From the NCBI GenBank assembly GCA_021772975.1, contig JAJFKY010000016.1, forward strand, positions 186,001 through 250,000: a stretch of DNA of 64,000 nucleotides, given 5' to 3'. The translations under genes were made by a program, and so were the position numbers. This stretch comes from Gammaproteobacteria bacterium. Lineage in GTDB: Bacteria > Pseudomonadota > Gammaproteobacteria > Xanthomonadales > Wenzhouxiangellaceae. Below are positions 26,608 to 35,356 of the stretch, piece by piece. The notes under the pieces are model-generated. The model was not told where the DNA came from. It saw only the letters and a list, made by a program, of their open reading frames with translations, and made no database searches. The first letter of the stretch is position 1. The number at the start of each line of letters is the position of its first letter.

Positions 26608-26905
26608 AACACGCGTCCGCTGGCACTGGCTGATGGGCAGCCGGGGTTTATCCGCCAGTTATCAACAGTGCTTGCGAGTCTGCCGCGCCGGTGATGGCAT
26701 CTTATTGCTGGGTCAGCATGTTTATCTGCTGGCTGATACGGGGTTGCTTCAGCCGCCTGAGAACGTCAGCCTGTATGCGCTGGCGGAATCAGTGCGATCG
26801 GCTGGATTAATGGCCACAGTGCCACCATATATTCGACTGCTTGAATGGTCAGAGGTGATGGCATTGCTGGAGCGGCAATATCCCTTGCAGCAGACCTGGG
26901 TATAG
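26600..26905 (+). CDS. tusB: sulfurtransferase subunit TusB-like (DsrH family)
   Basis: Small protein of 101 residues in the DsrH/TusB position, third subunit of the sulfur-relay complex. It shows the pattern GDGILLLGQHVYLLAD in the central strand-helix region, and identity rests largely on this and on gene order. Sequence conservation in this family is low. The stop TAG is followed after 2 bp by the tusE ATG. Confidence 0.78.
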   Translation: MSETRVRWHWLMGSRGLSASYQQCLRVCRAGDGILLLGQHVYLLADTGLLQPPENVSLYALAESVRSAGLMATVPPYIRLLEWSEVMALLERQYPLQQTWV

Positions 26906-26907
26906 CC

Positions 26908-27234
26908 ATGAGTCAGACTTCAGCATTACCGCCGCTGGATGAACACGGCCATCTTCGCCAGGGCGATGATTGGAGTGTCGAGGTGGCCCGTTTGCTGGCG
27001 GCACGCGATGGCATCGAGTTGCGGCCCGAGCACTGGGAACTGATTGATTTTGTACGCAGCTATCATGCCGATTATCATACGGCGCCCGGGATGCGTCTGC
27101 TGGTGGCCGCGGTCAAGCGTCGTTTGAGTCCGGATAAGGCTTCAAGCCGCTATTTGTATCGCTTGTTCCCGGACTCTCCGGCCCGGCAGCTGGCCTGCTA
27201 CGCCGGACTGCCCAAGCCGGTAAGCTGTATTTGA
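26908..27234 (+). CDS. tusE: sulfur-relay protein TusE (DsrC family)
   Basis: Accepts sulfur from TusD and delivers it to MnmA. The 108 residues contain the DsrC-family signature GIELRPEHWELIDFVRSYH and the flexible C-terminal arm ending GLPKPVSCI, in which the penultimate Cys is the reactive residue. The ATG at 26908 is taken as start, because the longer frame overlaps tusB heavily. No dsrAB or other dissimilatory sulfur genes are seen, so a tRNA-thiolation role fits better than sulfur oxidation. Confidence 0.9.
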   Translation: MSQTSALPPLDEHGHLRQGDDWSVEVARLLAARDGIELRPEHWELIDFVRSYHADYHTAPGMRLLVAAVKRRLSPDKASSRYLYRLFPDSPARQLACYAGLPKPVSCI

Positions 27235-27266
27235 GTGATGATGACCAAACACCTGTGGAAATACAT

Positions 27267-27521
27267 ATGAGCATAGATATTTATACCAAAGATTATTGCC
27301 CCTACTGCCACATGGCCAAACAGCTTTTGCAGCAGAAAGAAGCCGCCTACAATGAGATTGCCATTGATGGTGATCAGCAGCTACGTGAAAAGATGATCGA
27401 ACGTGCCGGCCGGCAGACCGTGCCGCAGATTTTTATCAATGATCAGCACATCGGTGGCTATGATGATCTGGCTGCGCTGGAGCGCGCCGGTTTGCTGAAT
27501 GAGATGCTGCAAGCATCCTGA
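27267..27521 (+). CDS. grxC: glutaredoxin 3
   Basis: Cytosolic dithiol glutaredoxin of 84 residues with active site CPYC near residue 12, the cis-Pro motif TVPQIFIND and the glutathione-binding GGYDDL. The ATG at 27267 follows a GTGGAAA Shine-Dalgarno-like sequence and gives the standard N-terminus; a longer frame to 27231 overlaps tusE. It probably belongs to the tus transcript or reads on into the isocitrate dehydrogenase gene 42 bp downstream. Confidence 0.93.
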   Translation: MSIDIYTKDYCPYCHMAKQLLQQKEAAYNEIAIDGDQQLREKMIERAGRQTVPQIFINDQHIGGYDDLAALERAGLLNEMLQAS

Positions 27522-27563
27522 TGCATCGACAAGACCTCTAAAAATAACCAAGGACTTAGTATT

Positions 27564-28577
27564 ATGTCGCAGACAACACCTACCATCGTGGTCATTCCAG
27601 GAGATGGGATTGGGCCTGAAATAACCCGCGTCACCATCGCCGCGCTGGAGCGTCTGGATTGTGGTTTGCAGTTTGTTTATGCTGAAGCCGGGGTCAGTTC
27701 CATGGAAAAGAACGGTGAACTGTTACCGCAGAGCACCCTGGATTTGATCGCTGAACACAAGGTGCTGTTGAAAGGGCCGCTGACCACACCGGTAGGTGGT
27801 GGTTTTCGTTCTCTGAATGTGACCTTGCGCAAGCATTTTGATATGTATGCCAATGTCCGCCCGGCGCTGACTTTCCCGGGCACCCGGGCGCGCTACGACA
27901 ACATCGATATTATTACGGTGCGCGAAAATACCGAAGGCGCTTATCTGGCGCTGGATGCGATGGTCAGCGCAGACGGTGAACGGGCCGAATCAAAAACCGT
28001 CAATACCCGCTTTGCCTGTGAGCGGATCGTGCGCTATGCCTTTGAGCTGGCGGCCCGCCAGGGGCGTCATAAAGTAACCGCGGTACACAAGGCGAATATC
28101 CTAAAGGCTGTGTCCGGTCTGTTTTTGGACACCGCCCGCAAAGTTGCCGAGGATTTTCCGGGGATTGAATTTCAGGAAATGATCGTCGATGCCACCTGCA
28201 TGAAACTGGTGCTGGATCCCGAACAGTTTGATGTGATTGTGACCACCAATCTGTTTGGTGACATCATTTCCGACCTGTGCGCGGGCCTGGTGGGCGGCCT
28301 TGGCCTGGCGCCGGGCGCCAATATCGGCTCTCAGGCATCCATGTTTGAAGCGGTCCACGGTTCCGCACCGGATATCGCCGGACAGGGCATCGCCAATCCC
28401 TGCGCCCTGATGCTGGGCGCGGCCATGATGCTGGACCATCTGGAATTGACCGATCAGGCCCAGCGGCTGCGCAAAGCTATCCGGGAAACCATTGCTGCTG
28501 GTGACCGGGTAACGCCGGACCTGGGCGGCACCGGAACCACGCAGACCATTGCGGATGCGATTATCGAGCGCCTGTAA
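27564..28577 (+). CDS. isocitrate dehydrogenase, NAD-type
   Basis: Beta-decarboxylating dehydrogenase of 337 residues that should oxidise isocitrate to 2-oxoglutarate. The short length and the N-terminus [11 protein letters not shown] match the NAD-dependent IDH group related to the mitochondrial enzyme rather than E. coli Icd (about 416). Key features: [18 protein letters not shown] with the catalytic Lys, a metal-binding Asp pattern [17 protein letters not shown] and HGSAPDIAG. The related 3-isopropylmalate and homoisocitrate dehydrogenases are alternatives but fit the motifs less well. An AAGGA sequence lies 8-12 bp before the ATG. Confidence 0.85.
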   Translation: MSQTTPTIVVIPGDGIGPEITRVTIAALERLDCGLQFVYAEAGVSSMEKNGELLPQSTLDLIAEHKVLLKGPLTTPVGGGFRSLNVTLRKHFDMYANVRPALTFPGTRARYDNIDIITVRENTEGAYLALDAMVSADGERAESKTVNTRFACERIVRYAFELAARQGRHKVTAVHKANILKAVSGLFLDTARKVAEDFPGIEFQEMIVDATCMKLVLDPEQFDVIVTTNLFGDIISDLCAGLVGGLGLAPGANIGSQASMFEAVHGSAPDIAGQGIANPCALMLGAAMMLDHLELTDQAQRLRKAIRETIAAGDRVTPDLGGTGTTQTIADAIIERL

Positions 28578-28634
28578 GGTTATCCACAGATTTTCACAGA
28601 TTATTTAAGTGGGTTAAATTAACACCGCACTATC

Positions 28635-28662
28635 AACCAGCACGGGCGCGCCCGTGCTGGTT
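28635..28662. terminator. perfect 28-bp palindrome after isocitrate dehydrogenase
   Basis: The arm AACCAGCACGGGCG is followed immediately by its exact complement. As RNA it would form a very stable hairpin and may end the isocitrate dehydrogenase transcript. No T-run follows, so a factor-independent terminator is uncertain; a protein-binding palindrome is the alternative. Confidence 0.45.
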
Positions 28663-28840
28663 GCCATGCAAAGCCAGCAGCTGTCAGCGAGCAATCAATG
28701 CTTATGTCGGGCAATTTTCTTACCAACAGTCGGGAGATATTCGGACACTAGATCAACAGTAATGGACTTATGATGTTGGCTGATTAGCCTTAGATGCACA
28801 TTCCCAAACGGGCATGATAATATTTTGTGTATTAAGTGGA

Positions 28841-28859
28841 CATGTACAGGATGTACATG
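28841..28859. promoter_or_regulatory. operator-like inverted repeat
   Basis: CATGTACA-GGA-TGTACATG is a perfect 8-3-8 inverted repeat 44 bp before the ATG of the broken secreted-protein gene and just downstream of a possible -10. The position suits a repressor site; the regulator is unknown. Confidence 0.4.
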
Positions 28860-28902
28860 CTAGCGGGCAAGGAGCCGTCCAGAATTAATGAAGGACGTTA
28901 GC

Positions 28903-29825
28903 ATGTTCAAGAGCATAGGCTTTGCGCTGATTTTGGTGAGTGCTTTGTTTTCCACGCCTGCCATGGCGCTCGAAAAAGCAATCGCATGTCACGGCTGCTC
29001 ATCTGTTCAAAAACGAAACATAGCCCTATCAATCGCAGGCAGTGCCGCTAATTTTGGCGTGACCGTTTTCGTTGTGGATTTTAGCGAAGAACAACTCAGC
29101 AAGTATTTTGTGCTCTCAGGTAATCCGCAACGCCCTGAACTGAAGAAGTTCTATAAAACCCTTTCCCCAGAGGTTGCGGTACTTTCAGAATAAGCGGTTA
29201 AAACCAGAGCAGGCACCGTTACCGCTGTTGAGCTGGCGCTTAGCACCGCGGAAGCCGAGGTTTTTGATGATGTGATGCTGTATATCAACTATCTTGAAGA
29301 TCACGGTATACCCACGCGCATGGCGATACGGGGAGGTAACCCAACCGTCAATGATGCTTTTGATGTGCCTTCGGGCATGGGTTTTGACTCCGCTTTTGAT
29401 GTGATTGGCACCCCTGCATTGACACGCCAGATCGGTCAGTTGGCGCAACAGGCCGACGCCAGACTTGGTGTGTTTGGTCGGTTAGGGGCAGCAGTCACCA
29501 GCATTAAAACGTATGAATTCTTTTTTCAGATGGTTCATCAGGTCTCTGGGGGGTTGACGATTTTAACCAACTGGATGCCATCCCAGGTACCTTTCGTGAT
29601 TCCAACGGTAATGACATCCCGGAAAACGCTTCCGATGTGAGCAGTGGGTTTTTCTTTAGCGGCTCAGGTTTGCCGGATAACAATGAAACCATGAACAGGA
29701 TGAGGGTTCATGTGAGCAATTTTGGATTTCAGTTTTTTGCTGGTGATACGGGAGGCGATGGTGCCAGCAGTTGTGGATGGTCATGCAGTGAGCAGAGCTG
29801 TACTATTACCTGCCGAACCAATTAG
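28903..29825 (+). pseudogene. broken gene for a secreted protein of unknown family
   Basis: The start at 28903 has a good AAGGA Shine-Dalgarno and a signal peptide ending near PAMA-LE, followed by ACHGCSSVQKR. The frame is cut by TAA at 29191-29193 and continues in the same frame to about 29548. Loss of one G in the run 29548-29553 then shifts it. Restoring that G joins it to the downstream frame VDDFNQLDAIPGTFRDSNGN, which ends at 29825 with a Cys-rich tail (SCGWSCSEQSCTITC). The intact protein would have about 307 residues. Two independent lesions argue for a decayed gene rather than one sequencing error. I do not recognise the family. Confidence 0.7.
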
Positions 29826-29931
29826 CTGGTTAATTTTTTACCAACGGTTTGAAAAGAGCAGAGTGACCGCTGGCCGCCCTGCTCTTACCTCGAGCCCTTT
29901 TGATTAAAAAAACATCGGTCTAATCTTTTAG

Positions 29932-30203
29932 GGAACCTCTGATTTAATCTGCCATGGCCGCGTTACAGCCCGAAATCGCTCAAGACAAGGCGTCGCTGCG
30001 CAGTGCAATAGCCAGCCTATTGCCCAGCAACGCACCGCAGGATTGGGCAATTTCGGGCGTAACCCCATGTGGGAGAGGCCTTGTTTGGCGCATTGCAGCA
30101 CTTTGTCCACTCGACATAGCCAGCTATGCTGTCGTTGACAAAGGTACTGCACTACACCAAACAAGACTCACTCGCGACTATGTCAGATTAAATCAGAGGT
30201 TCC
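29932..30203. mobile_element. MITE-like element, copy 2
   Basis: Second copy, 272 bp, same orientation as the one at 3730. Its 20-bp terminal inverted repeats are perfect, and the flanking duplication is TTAG (29928-29931 and 30204-30207). The outer hairpin pairs 29968-29979 with 30047-30058, and the inner GCAATAG/CTATTGC pairs 30005-30011 with 30017-30023. The right half has a stronger stem than copy 1: CTTTGTC...CGACATAGC pairs with GCTATG...TGTCG...GACAAAG. It sits 15 bp past the stop codon of the SDR gene and directly after the pseudogene. Confidence 0.87.
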
Positions 30204-30218
30204 TTAGATAAAAATGGC

Positions 30219-31034
30219 TTATTTCTGTTTCGCGGCAAAGCGTCTGACATTGCGTTTGATCAGCCAGTAATAGATCGTCGGAGACCAGCGTTTCAAGCGC
30301 CATAACCAGCGGGTGGAGCGATGGGTCAGCAACAGGAACTGCTGTTTGCTGACTGCATTAAACACCGCCTGGGCAAAATCGTCGGTGCTATATCCGGAGG
30401 TGTCCATCCAGCGCTGCGCCCGCTTGCGATAACTGTCTTCAGGCACGCGCATCGTGCTCAACAGATCGGTGTTGATAAATGCGGGGCAGGCCACGGTGAC
30501 GCCGATACGGGTGGCCGCCAACTCGGTGTACAGGCTTTCCGAGAGAGCATATACCGCGGCTTTGCTGGCGCCGTAATTGCTCATTTCGGGCGCTCCGGCC
30601 AGCGCCGCGAAGCTGGCGATGTTGACGATATGTCCGCTGTTCTGAGCCTTCAGCATGGGTAAAAACTGCTGGCAACCCTGCGCCACGCCAAATACGTTGA
30701 TACTGAACAGCCACTCCCAGTCGGAGATTTCTCCGGTATCCATCGCCCCGGCAGCCGCCACTCCGGCGTTATTGATCAGCACGCCTAAACCCGGCCAATC
30801 AGTGCTGATCCGCTGATGCAGTTGCCGCCACTGTGCCGGGTCGGTGACATCCAGTTGGGCAGCAAAGCTACCAGCCGGAAAGTCATTCCCGTCCAGGGTC
30901 TGTCGGGCGCGATCCAGGCTGGCGTCGGTGACACCGACCCGCCAGCCATGCCGGGCAAATTGTTGCGCCATGGCACGGCCCAGCCCGCTGCCGGCACCGG
31001 TGATCAGGACGCTATGGTGTTGAATATGCTGCAT
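30219..31034 (-). CDS. short-chain dehydrogenase/reductase
   Basis: Classical SDR of about 271 residues with the nucleotide-binding motif TGAGSGLG, the NNAG motif, and a catalytic Ser in IVNIASFAAL with YGASK (Tyr and Lys). A C-terminal basic and aromatic tail (WLWRLKRWSPTIYYWLIKRN) is seen in membrane-associated SDRs that often act on lipid or sterol-like substrates. The ATG at 31034 is preferred to an upstream GTG. It is the third gene of a thiD-SDR-SDR run on the minus strand. Substrate unknown. Confidence 0.85.
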   Translation of the reverse strand: MQHIQHHSVLITGAGSGLGRAMAQQFARHGWRVGVTDASLDRARQTLDGNDFPAGSFAAQLDVTDPAQWRQLHQRISTDWPGLGVLINNAGVAAAGAMDTGEISDWEWLFSINVFGVAQGCQQFLPMLKAQNSGHIVNIASFAALAGAPEMSNYGASKAAVYALSESLYTELAATRIGVTVACPAFINTDLLSTMRVPEDSYRKRAQRWMDTSGYSTDDFAQAVFNAVSKQQFLLLTHRSTRWLWRLKRWSPTIYYWLIKRNVRRFAAKQK

Positions 31035-31054
31035 CGATCTCACTTCGGTTGTGT

Positions 31055-31819
31055 TTACATGGATTGTGCGATGGTCATACCGCCATCAGCGACAAGGGTC
31101 TGTCCGGTCACATAACTGGCCGCGGGAGACAGCAAAAACCCGATCACCCCGGCAATATCCTCCGGTTCGCCCACCCGTCCGGCAGGCAGGGTCCGCTCCA
31201 GCATCGCGACCTGTTTCTCATTGGCCAGCAGGGCCTGGGAAAAATCAGTGCGGATCAGGCCCGGGGCAACCGCATTCACCCGGATACCCTGAGGGCCGTA
31301 TTCCAGCGCCAGATTGCGCGCCAGCTGCATTCCACCGGCTTTGGAAATGGCGTAGGCGCCGAGCATTTTTTGTCCGGACAGGCCGGCCACACTGGAAACC
31401 AGCACTATCGCGCCGCCACCGTGCTGCTGGATGTGGGGCGCGGCCAGCCGGCATAATTTGATCTGGCTCCAGATATTGTTCTGCATGATGGTATCGAAAG
31501 CCTGCCGTTCCAACTCCTGCAGGGGGCCATATACCGGGTTGCTGGCGGCGTTACAGACCAGCCCGTCGAGGCGACCGTAATGGGCCACGGTGTCATCCAC
31601 CAGTTGCTTGAGCTGTTCATCCTTGCCGATATGGCAGGCCCGTGCGATAGCGTCGCCACCCTGTTCGCAGATACTTTCCGCGACCGCGCTGCAGGCCTCC
31701 GCTGTACGGCTGGAAATGACCACCCGCGCGCCATCACGGGCCAGTTGCTCGGCGGTGGCCCGGCCAATACCACGGCTGGAACCGGTGATGATAAAAACTT
31801 TGTTTTGATGTAGGGACAT
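31055..31819 (-). CDS. short-chain dehydrogenase/reductase
   Basis: SDR of 254 residues with TGSSRGIGRA at the N-terminus, the less common CNAASNP in place of NNAG, catalytic Ser in VLVSSVAGLSG, YAISK, and PGLIRTDFSQ. It has the compact size and C-terminus (YVTGQTLVADGG) of FabG- or dehydrogenase-type enzymes similar to Dhrs4-like reductases. It lies 11 bp after thiD and 20 bp before the next SDR, so the three are probably co-transcribed. Substrate unknown. Confidence 0.85.
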   Translation of the reverse strand: MSLHQNKVFIITGSSRGIGRATAEQLARDGARVVISSRTAEACSAVAESICEQGGDAIARACHIGKDEQLKQLVDDTVAHYGRLDGLVCNAASNPVYGPLQELERQAFDTIMQNNIWSQIKLCRLAAPHIQQHGGGAIVLVSSVAGLSGQKMLGAYAISKAGGMQLARNLALEYGPQGIRVNAVAPGLIRTDFSQALLANEKQVAMLERTLPAGRVGEPEDIAGVIGFLLSPAASYVTGQTLVADGGMTIAQSM

Positions 31820-31830
31820 ATTGTCAGGTG

Positions 31831-32640
31831 CTAACTGCCGCTGATCAGTGGATGGCGCAGTATAACGGCTTCGTCACCGGCGGGGGTATTTACAATACAG
31901 GTTTGCAGATAGTCGATGCCCAGCTGGCAGATTCGCTGCAGGCTGCCACCGGGTTGCGGCGACTGACTGGCCAGATAGGCGGTCATGGCCGCCGACAGCA
32001 CACAGCCGGTGCCGCGGTACTGGCCCGGCTGGCGTGGATGTGAGTATGAATGAGTCTGATAGCCGTCCTGCTGACTGGGCTGATACAGGTAATCCGTCAG
32101 CTGCGGGCCGTCGGCATGACCGCCCTTGACCAGCACCGCCTGGCAGCCATGCCGGAGCAGAACCTCCGTGCGCTGATGGATGTCCTGATCAGGCCCACCG
32201 CTTAGCTGAGTCAGTTCCGGCAGGTTAGGGGTGATCAGCCAGGCGCGTGGAAACAGCAACCGGCGCAGCGCCGTCAGGGTGGAGTCATCAATCAGGCGGT
32301 GACCGCTTGAACTGCTGAGTACCGGGTCAATCACCAGAGGAATATCCCGGGGCAACTTGGCTGCAAGTATCTCGACCTGGCCGGCTGACGCCAGCATGCC
32401 GGTTTTGACCGCGGCAATCTCAAAACCGGCGACTACCGCGCTGAGTTGGGCCGCGAAAATTTCATCGCTGACGGTTTGCCAGCGGGCCGCTTGTCGCGAG
32501 CCGCTGGCGCGGCCCTGCGCAGTGACCGCGGACACCACACTGAGGCCGTGTAATCCGAGCGCCTGGAAAGTACGTAAATCGGCTTGCAGACCGGCGGCGG
32601 CGCAGGCATCAGAGCCGGCGATGGTCAGTACTGTGAGCAT
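31831..32640 (-). CDS. thiD: hydroxymethylpyrimidine (phosphate) kinase ThiD
   Basis: Ribokinase-fold enzyme of thiamine biosynthesis that phosphorylates HMP and HMP-P. The 269 residues show the N-terminal TIAGSD motif, GLQADLRTFQALG, VIDPVLSSSSG, LITPNLPEL and the anion-hole/catalytic motif RGTGCVLSAA. The glycine-rich loop reads GSDACAAAG rather than the usual GSDSGGGAG, a divergence worth noting. No other thiamine gene is next to it. It could also act in pyridoxal salvage like some ThiD-like kinases, but HMP kinase is the default. Confidence 0.88.
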   Translation of the reverse strand: MLTVLTIAGSDACAAAGLQADLRTFQALGLHGLSVVSAVTAQGRASGSRQAARWQTVSDEIFAAQLSAVVAGFEIAAVKTGMLASAGQVEILAAKLPRDIPLVIDPVLSSSSGHRLIDDSTLTALRRLLFPRAWLITPNLPELTQLSGGPDQDIHQRTEVLLRHGCQAVLVKGGHADGPQLTDYLYQPSQQDGYQTHSYSHPRQPGQYRGTGCVLSAAMTAYLASQSPQPGGSLQRICQLGIDYLQTCIVNTPAGDEAVILRHPLISGS

Positions 32641-32673
32641 GCTGTGGGGCTAATGGGCATATTTACATATCAT

Positions 32674-32702
32674 AGCCTGCCCGGCTGACCACCGGGCAGG
32701 CT
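32674..32702. repeat. perfect 11-bp hairpin between thiD and an outer-membrane gene
   Basis: AGCCTGCCCGG and its complement flank a 7-nt loop. It lies in the divergent promoter region, 33 bp before the thiD start, so it could be part of the thiD leader or a binding site. A TTGACA -35-like element lies further right toward the outer-membrane gene. Confidence 0.45.
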
Positions 32703-32801
32703 CCAGGAACTCCGTCGGGCTAACAATTGACACTTTACAGACATATTGCGACAATGCTTTTTGGATTGTTAGATTAACGTTATTGCGCGCGTCAAACCGA
32801 T

Positions 32802-34019
32802 ATGCAGATCAGCCCTCAACAATGCTTGTCACGCAGTATTCCCGCACTGGGTTTGCTGGCTTGCTGTATGCTGAGCGGCAGCGCACTGGCGGATAGTTCT
32901 GGCACGCATTTTGATATGGGTCCGTGGCGTCAATATCTGGCGCAACAGCTTGATCCGGGCCTGGCATCAGTTGATTTGAGTAATCATTCGGTGGAAGCCA
33001 GCTTGGACTGGAAAGCCCAGGCTCGGGTGGGCCTGCTGCCGGATTTCGCACGCGCGCTGTTCACAGAAGACAGCCAGCAGATAAGCGCTTTTTCGCTGAA
33101 CAGCAACACCTCCCGGTTAGCGCTGGAGGCACAGCGCAGTATGCTCGGCAGCCGCTCGCAACTGGCTGGTCTGCAACAGAATTTCCTGCAGCCCGGTATT
33201 GTTGGTCGGCTGGATAATGGCAGTGTATTTTCGGTGGGGCTGGTGCTGGCAAGTCAACAATACGGCGCCGCAGCACTGGATCGCCGGCAGGGACTGGCGG
33301 GGCAGGCCGGTAACGGTTATCTGAATGCGCCTGCCTATATGCAGCTGGACAATAATCGTCTGAATAATGATTTTGCCATCAACCGCCTGGATCGCACTCA
33401 GGGGATCGGTTTCCAGTTTGGTTATTCACTGGCGCTGGCTGAGCGAATCGAATTGACCGCCGGCTATCAGTCCAGAATTGATACTGAAGAACTCAATAAC
33501 CTGCGTGGGGTGTACGCCAACCCCGCGGACCTGGACACGCCGGCCCGGATCGGAGCCAATATCGGTTTTGCGATCACCGACAACAGCCAGTTACAGCTTG
33601 GCGTTGAGCACATCAATTACAGCTCGATCAATGCCTTCACCAGCAATTTCCTGCCAGGGCGTTTTCTGTCGCTGCTGGGTGATTCTGACAGCCCCAGCTT
33701 TAACTGGGATGATGTAGTGACTTACAGTGCCCGTTTGTCCTGGGCGCCGGCGGATAAATGGAATATTCAATTTGAGTACTCCACCCGCAGCCAGCCATTG
33801 CCTGACGTGGCCATTCTGGCGGATGCTTTACGGCCGGAATTGGCGGACAGTAATTTCGGGCTGTTTATAGATCGTCAAACCAACCGCAACAGCTTCCTGC
33901 GGCTGGGCATGTCGTATGCACCGGCGGAATATGCTTTTGGCGGTAATGTGCTGGGTGTAATCACTGATGATCTGAACCAGAACATTGAAGTTGATCTTAG
34001 CTGGCAGCTGTTTTACTAG
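32802..34019 (+). CDS. outer-membrane beta-barrel protein, possibly FadL-like
   Basis: Exported protein of 405 residues with a signal peptide (cleavage near GSALA-DS). The mature part alternates hydrophobic and polar residues in strands. It ends in an aromatic C-terminus, VDLSWQLFY, typical of outer-membrane barrels. Segments such as GFQFGYSLALAERIELTAGYQS and LSWAPADKWNIQFEYSTRS fit long-chain-fatty-acid or hydrocarbon porin-like barrels. The FadL assignment is only a guess from overall shape. It stands alone, with a TTGACA -35-like sequence upstream near 32733. Confidence 0.65.
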   Translation: MQISPQQCLSRSIPALGLLACCMLSGSALADSSGTHFDMGPWRQYLAQQLDPGLASVDLSNHSVEASLDWKAQARVGLLPDFARALFTEDSQQISAFSLNSNTSRLALEAQRSMLGSRSQLAGLQQNFLQPGIVGRLDNGSVFSVGLVLASQQYGAAALDRRQGLAGQAGNGYLNAPAYMQLDNNRLNNDFAINRLDRTQGIGFQFGYSLALAERIELTAGYQSRIDTEELNNLRGVYANPADLDTPARIGANIGFAITDNSQLQLGVEHINYSSINAFTSNFLPGRFLSLLGDSDSPSFNWDDVVTYSARLSWAPADKWNIQFEYSTRSQPLPDVAILADALRPELADSNFGLFIDRQTNRNSFLRLGMSYAPAEYAFGGNVLGVITDDLNQNIEVDLSWQLFY

Positions 34020-34246
34020 CCGGCAACGCTTGTCTATCCCACCGCTGGTTTGACCATTTCATCTGGCGATTCGTGAAAACCCCGCAACAAAACTTCTGGC
34101 ACCTGTTGAGCGCTCGGCAGGCTGTTATGCTTACCGGCATGCAGTAATCCGAGTATGGCATATACTTGCGGTATGTCCTGGTATGCCCAGCTAACGATTA
34201 CTATTAGAACGGCCATTGTTATAACAGCTATGCACCACAGGACTTT

Positions 34247-35332
34247 ATGAATTTACTGCGCGATTGGTACCAACGCACCCTCAGCAACCCCCAGGTGGTT
34301 ATTCTGGCGGTGGCGCTGGTCGCGGTGGTGCTGCTGTTCGCGCTGCTGGGCAAAACGCTGGCACCGGTGTTTGCCGCCATAGTGCTCGCCTATTTGCTGG
34401 AGGGCCTGATTAACCGGCTTGAGCAGTTGTCGGTACCGCGGCTGTTATCGGTGATATTCGTGTTTGTCGGTTTTCTGTCCGGCGTGCTGTTGCTGCTGTT
34501 TGGACTGGCGCCGCTGCTGTCGCGTCAGATCGCACAACTGGTACAGCAATTACCCAACTACATCAACCAGGGGCAGGAGTTGTTGCAGCGTCTGCCCGAG
34601 CTATATCCGCAGTTGATCAGCGCTACTCAAACCGAAGAGCTGATTAACCGTCTGGGCGCCGATCTGGCGGGTGTCAGCCAGCAGATTCTCGCCTGGTCCT
34701 GGTCATCAGCATTGAGTTTGATCAGTCTGCTGGTGCTGTTGGTGCTGGTGCCGTTGATGGTTTTTTTCTTCCTCAAGGACAAGCAACTGATTATCAACTG
34801 GTTTACCGCCTATCTGCCCAAAGACCGTGAGCTGGTGAATTCAGTCTGGAGTGAGGTCGATCGTCAGATTGGCAACTATGTGCGCGGCAAAGTGCTGGAA
34901 ATATTGATCGTCGGATCAATCACCTGGGTCACCTTCAGCTTACTGGGTTTGCAGTATGCTTTATTACTCGCAACGTTGACTGGATTTTCAGTATTGATTC
35001 CATTTATCGGCGCGGCGGTAATTACCATTCCGATCGCACTGGTAGCATTTTTCCAGTTTGGCTGGAGCGGTGAGTTCTTGTGGGTAGTGGCGGCGTACGG
35101 GATTATTCAGGCCCTGGACGGCAACGTGCTGGTGCCGGTTTTATTTTCCGAGGTCAATGACCTGCATCCGGTGGCGATAATTGTTGCGGTTTTTTTCTTT
35201 GGCGGTATCTGGGGGTTCTGGGGGATATTTTTTGCCATTCCACTGGCTACTGTGGTCAATGCGGTGTTACGCGCCTGGCCCCGCCGACAGAGCGAGATGC
35301 TGACGCCGTCTCCAGCTCCGGAAAATAGCTGA
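34247..35332 (+). CDS. AI-2E family (PerM-like) membrane protein
   Basis: Inner-membrane protein of 361 residues with about eight hydrophobic helices, including VVILAVALVAVVLLFALLG near the N-terminus. The conserved C-terminal region shows GLQYALLLATLTGFSVLIPFIGA and IIQALDGNVLVPVLFSEVNDLHPVAII, the AI-2E/UPF0118 signature. Family members export small molecules or act as antiporters; the substrate cannot be inferred. The 227-bp upstream gap from the beta-barrel gene holds no other gene. It is convergent with phoH2. Confidence 0.88.
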   Translation: MNLLRDWYQRTLSNPQVVILAVALVAVVLLFALLGKTLAPVFAAIVLAYLLEGLINRLEQLSVPRLLSVIFVFVGFLSGVLLLLFGLAPLLSRQIAQLVQQLPNYINQGQELLQRLPELYPQLISATQTEELINRLGADLAGVSQQILAWSWSSALSLISLLVLLVLVPLMVFFFLKDKQLIINWFTAYLPKDRELVNSVWSEVDRQIGNYVRGKVLEILIVGSITWVTFSLLGLQYALLLATLTGFSVLIPFIGAAVITIPIALVAFFQFGWSGEFLWVVAAYGIIQALDGNVLVPVLFSEVNDLHPVAIIVAVFFFGGIWGFWGIFFAIPLATVVNAVLRAWPRRQSEMLTPSPAPENS

Positions 35333-35356
35333 CCAAATAGCCAGCCAGGTGTCAGG

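Larger units (their letters stand above)
28578..28902. other. intergenic region with palindromes
   Basis: No gene is seen. It contains a perfect consensus DnaA-box 9-mer TTATCCACA (28580-28588), a 28-bp perfect palindrome at 28635-28662 (listed separately), an AT-rich stretch around 28815-28835 with a possible -10 (TAATAT), and the inverted repeat at 28841-28859. A single DnaA box is not enough to suggest an origin. Confidence 0.5.

Noticed and set aside
27564-28577. 3-isopropylmalate dehydrogenase (leuB)
   Set aside because: No leuA/C/D neighbours, and the motifs around VRENTEGAY and KANILKA fit NAD-type isocitrate dehydrogenase better.
28580-28588. Replication origin
   Set aside because: One DnaA box only, no AT-rich unwinding element with iterons, no dnaA, dnaN or gidA nearby.
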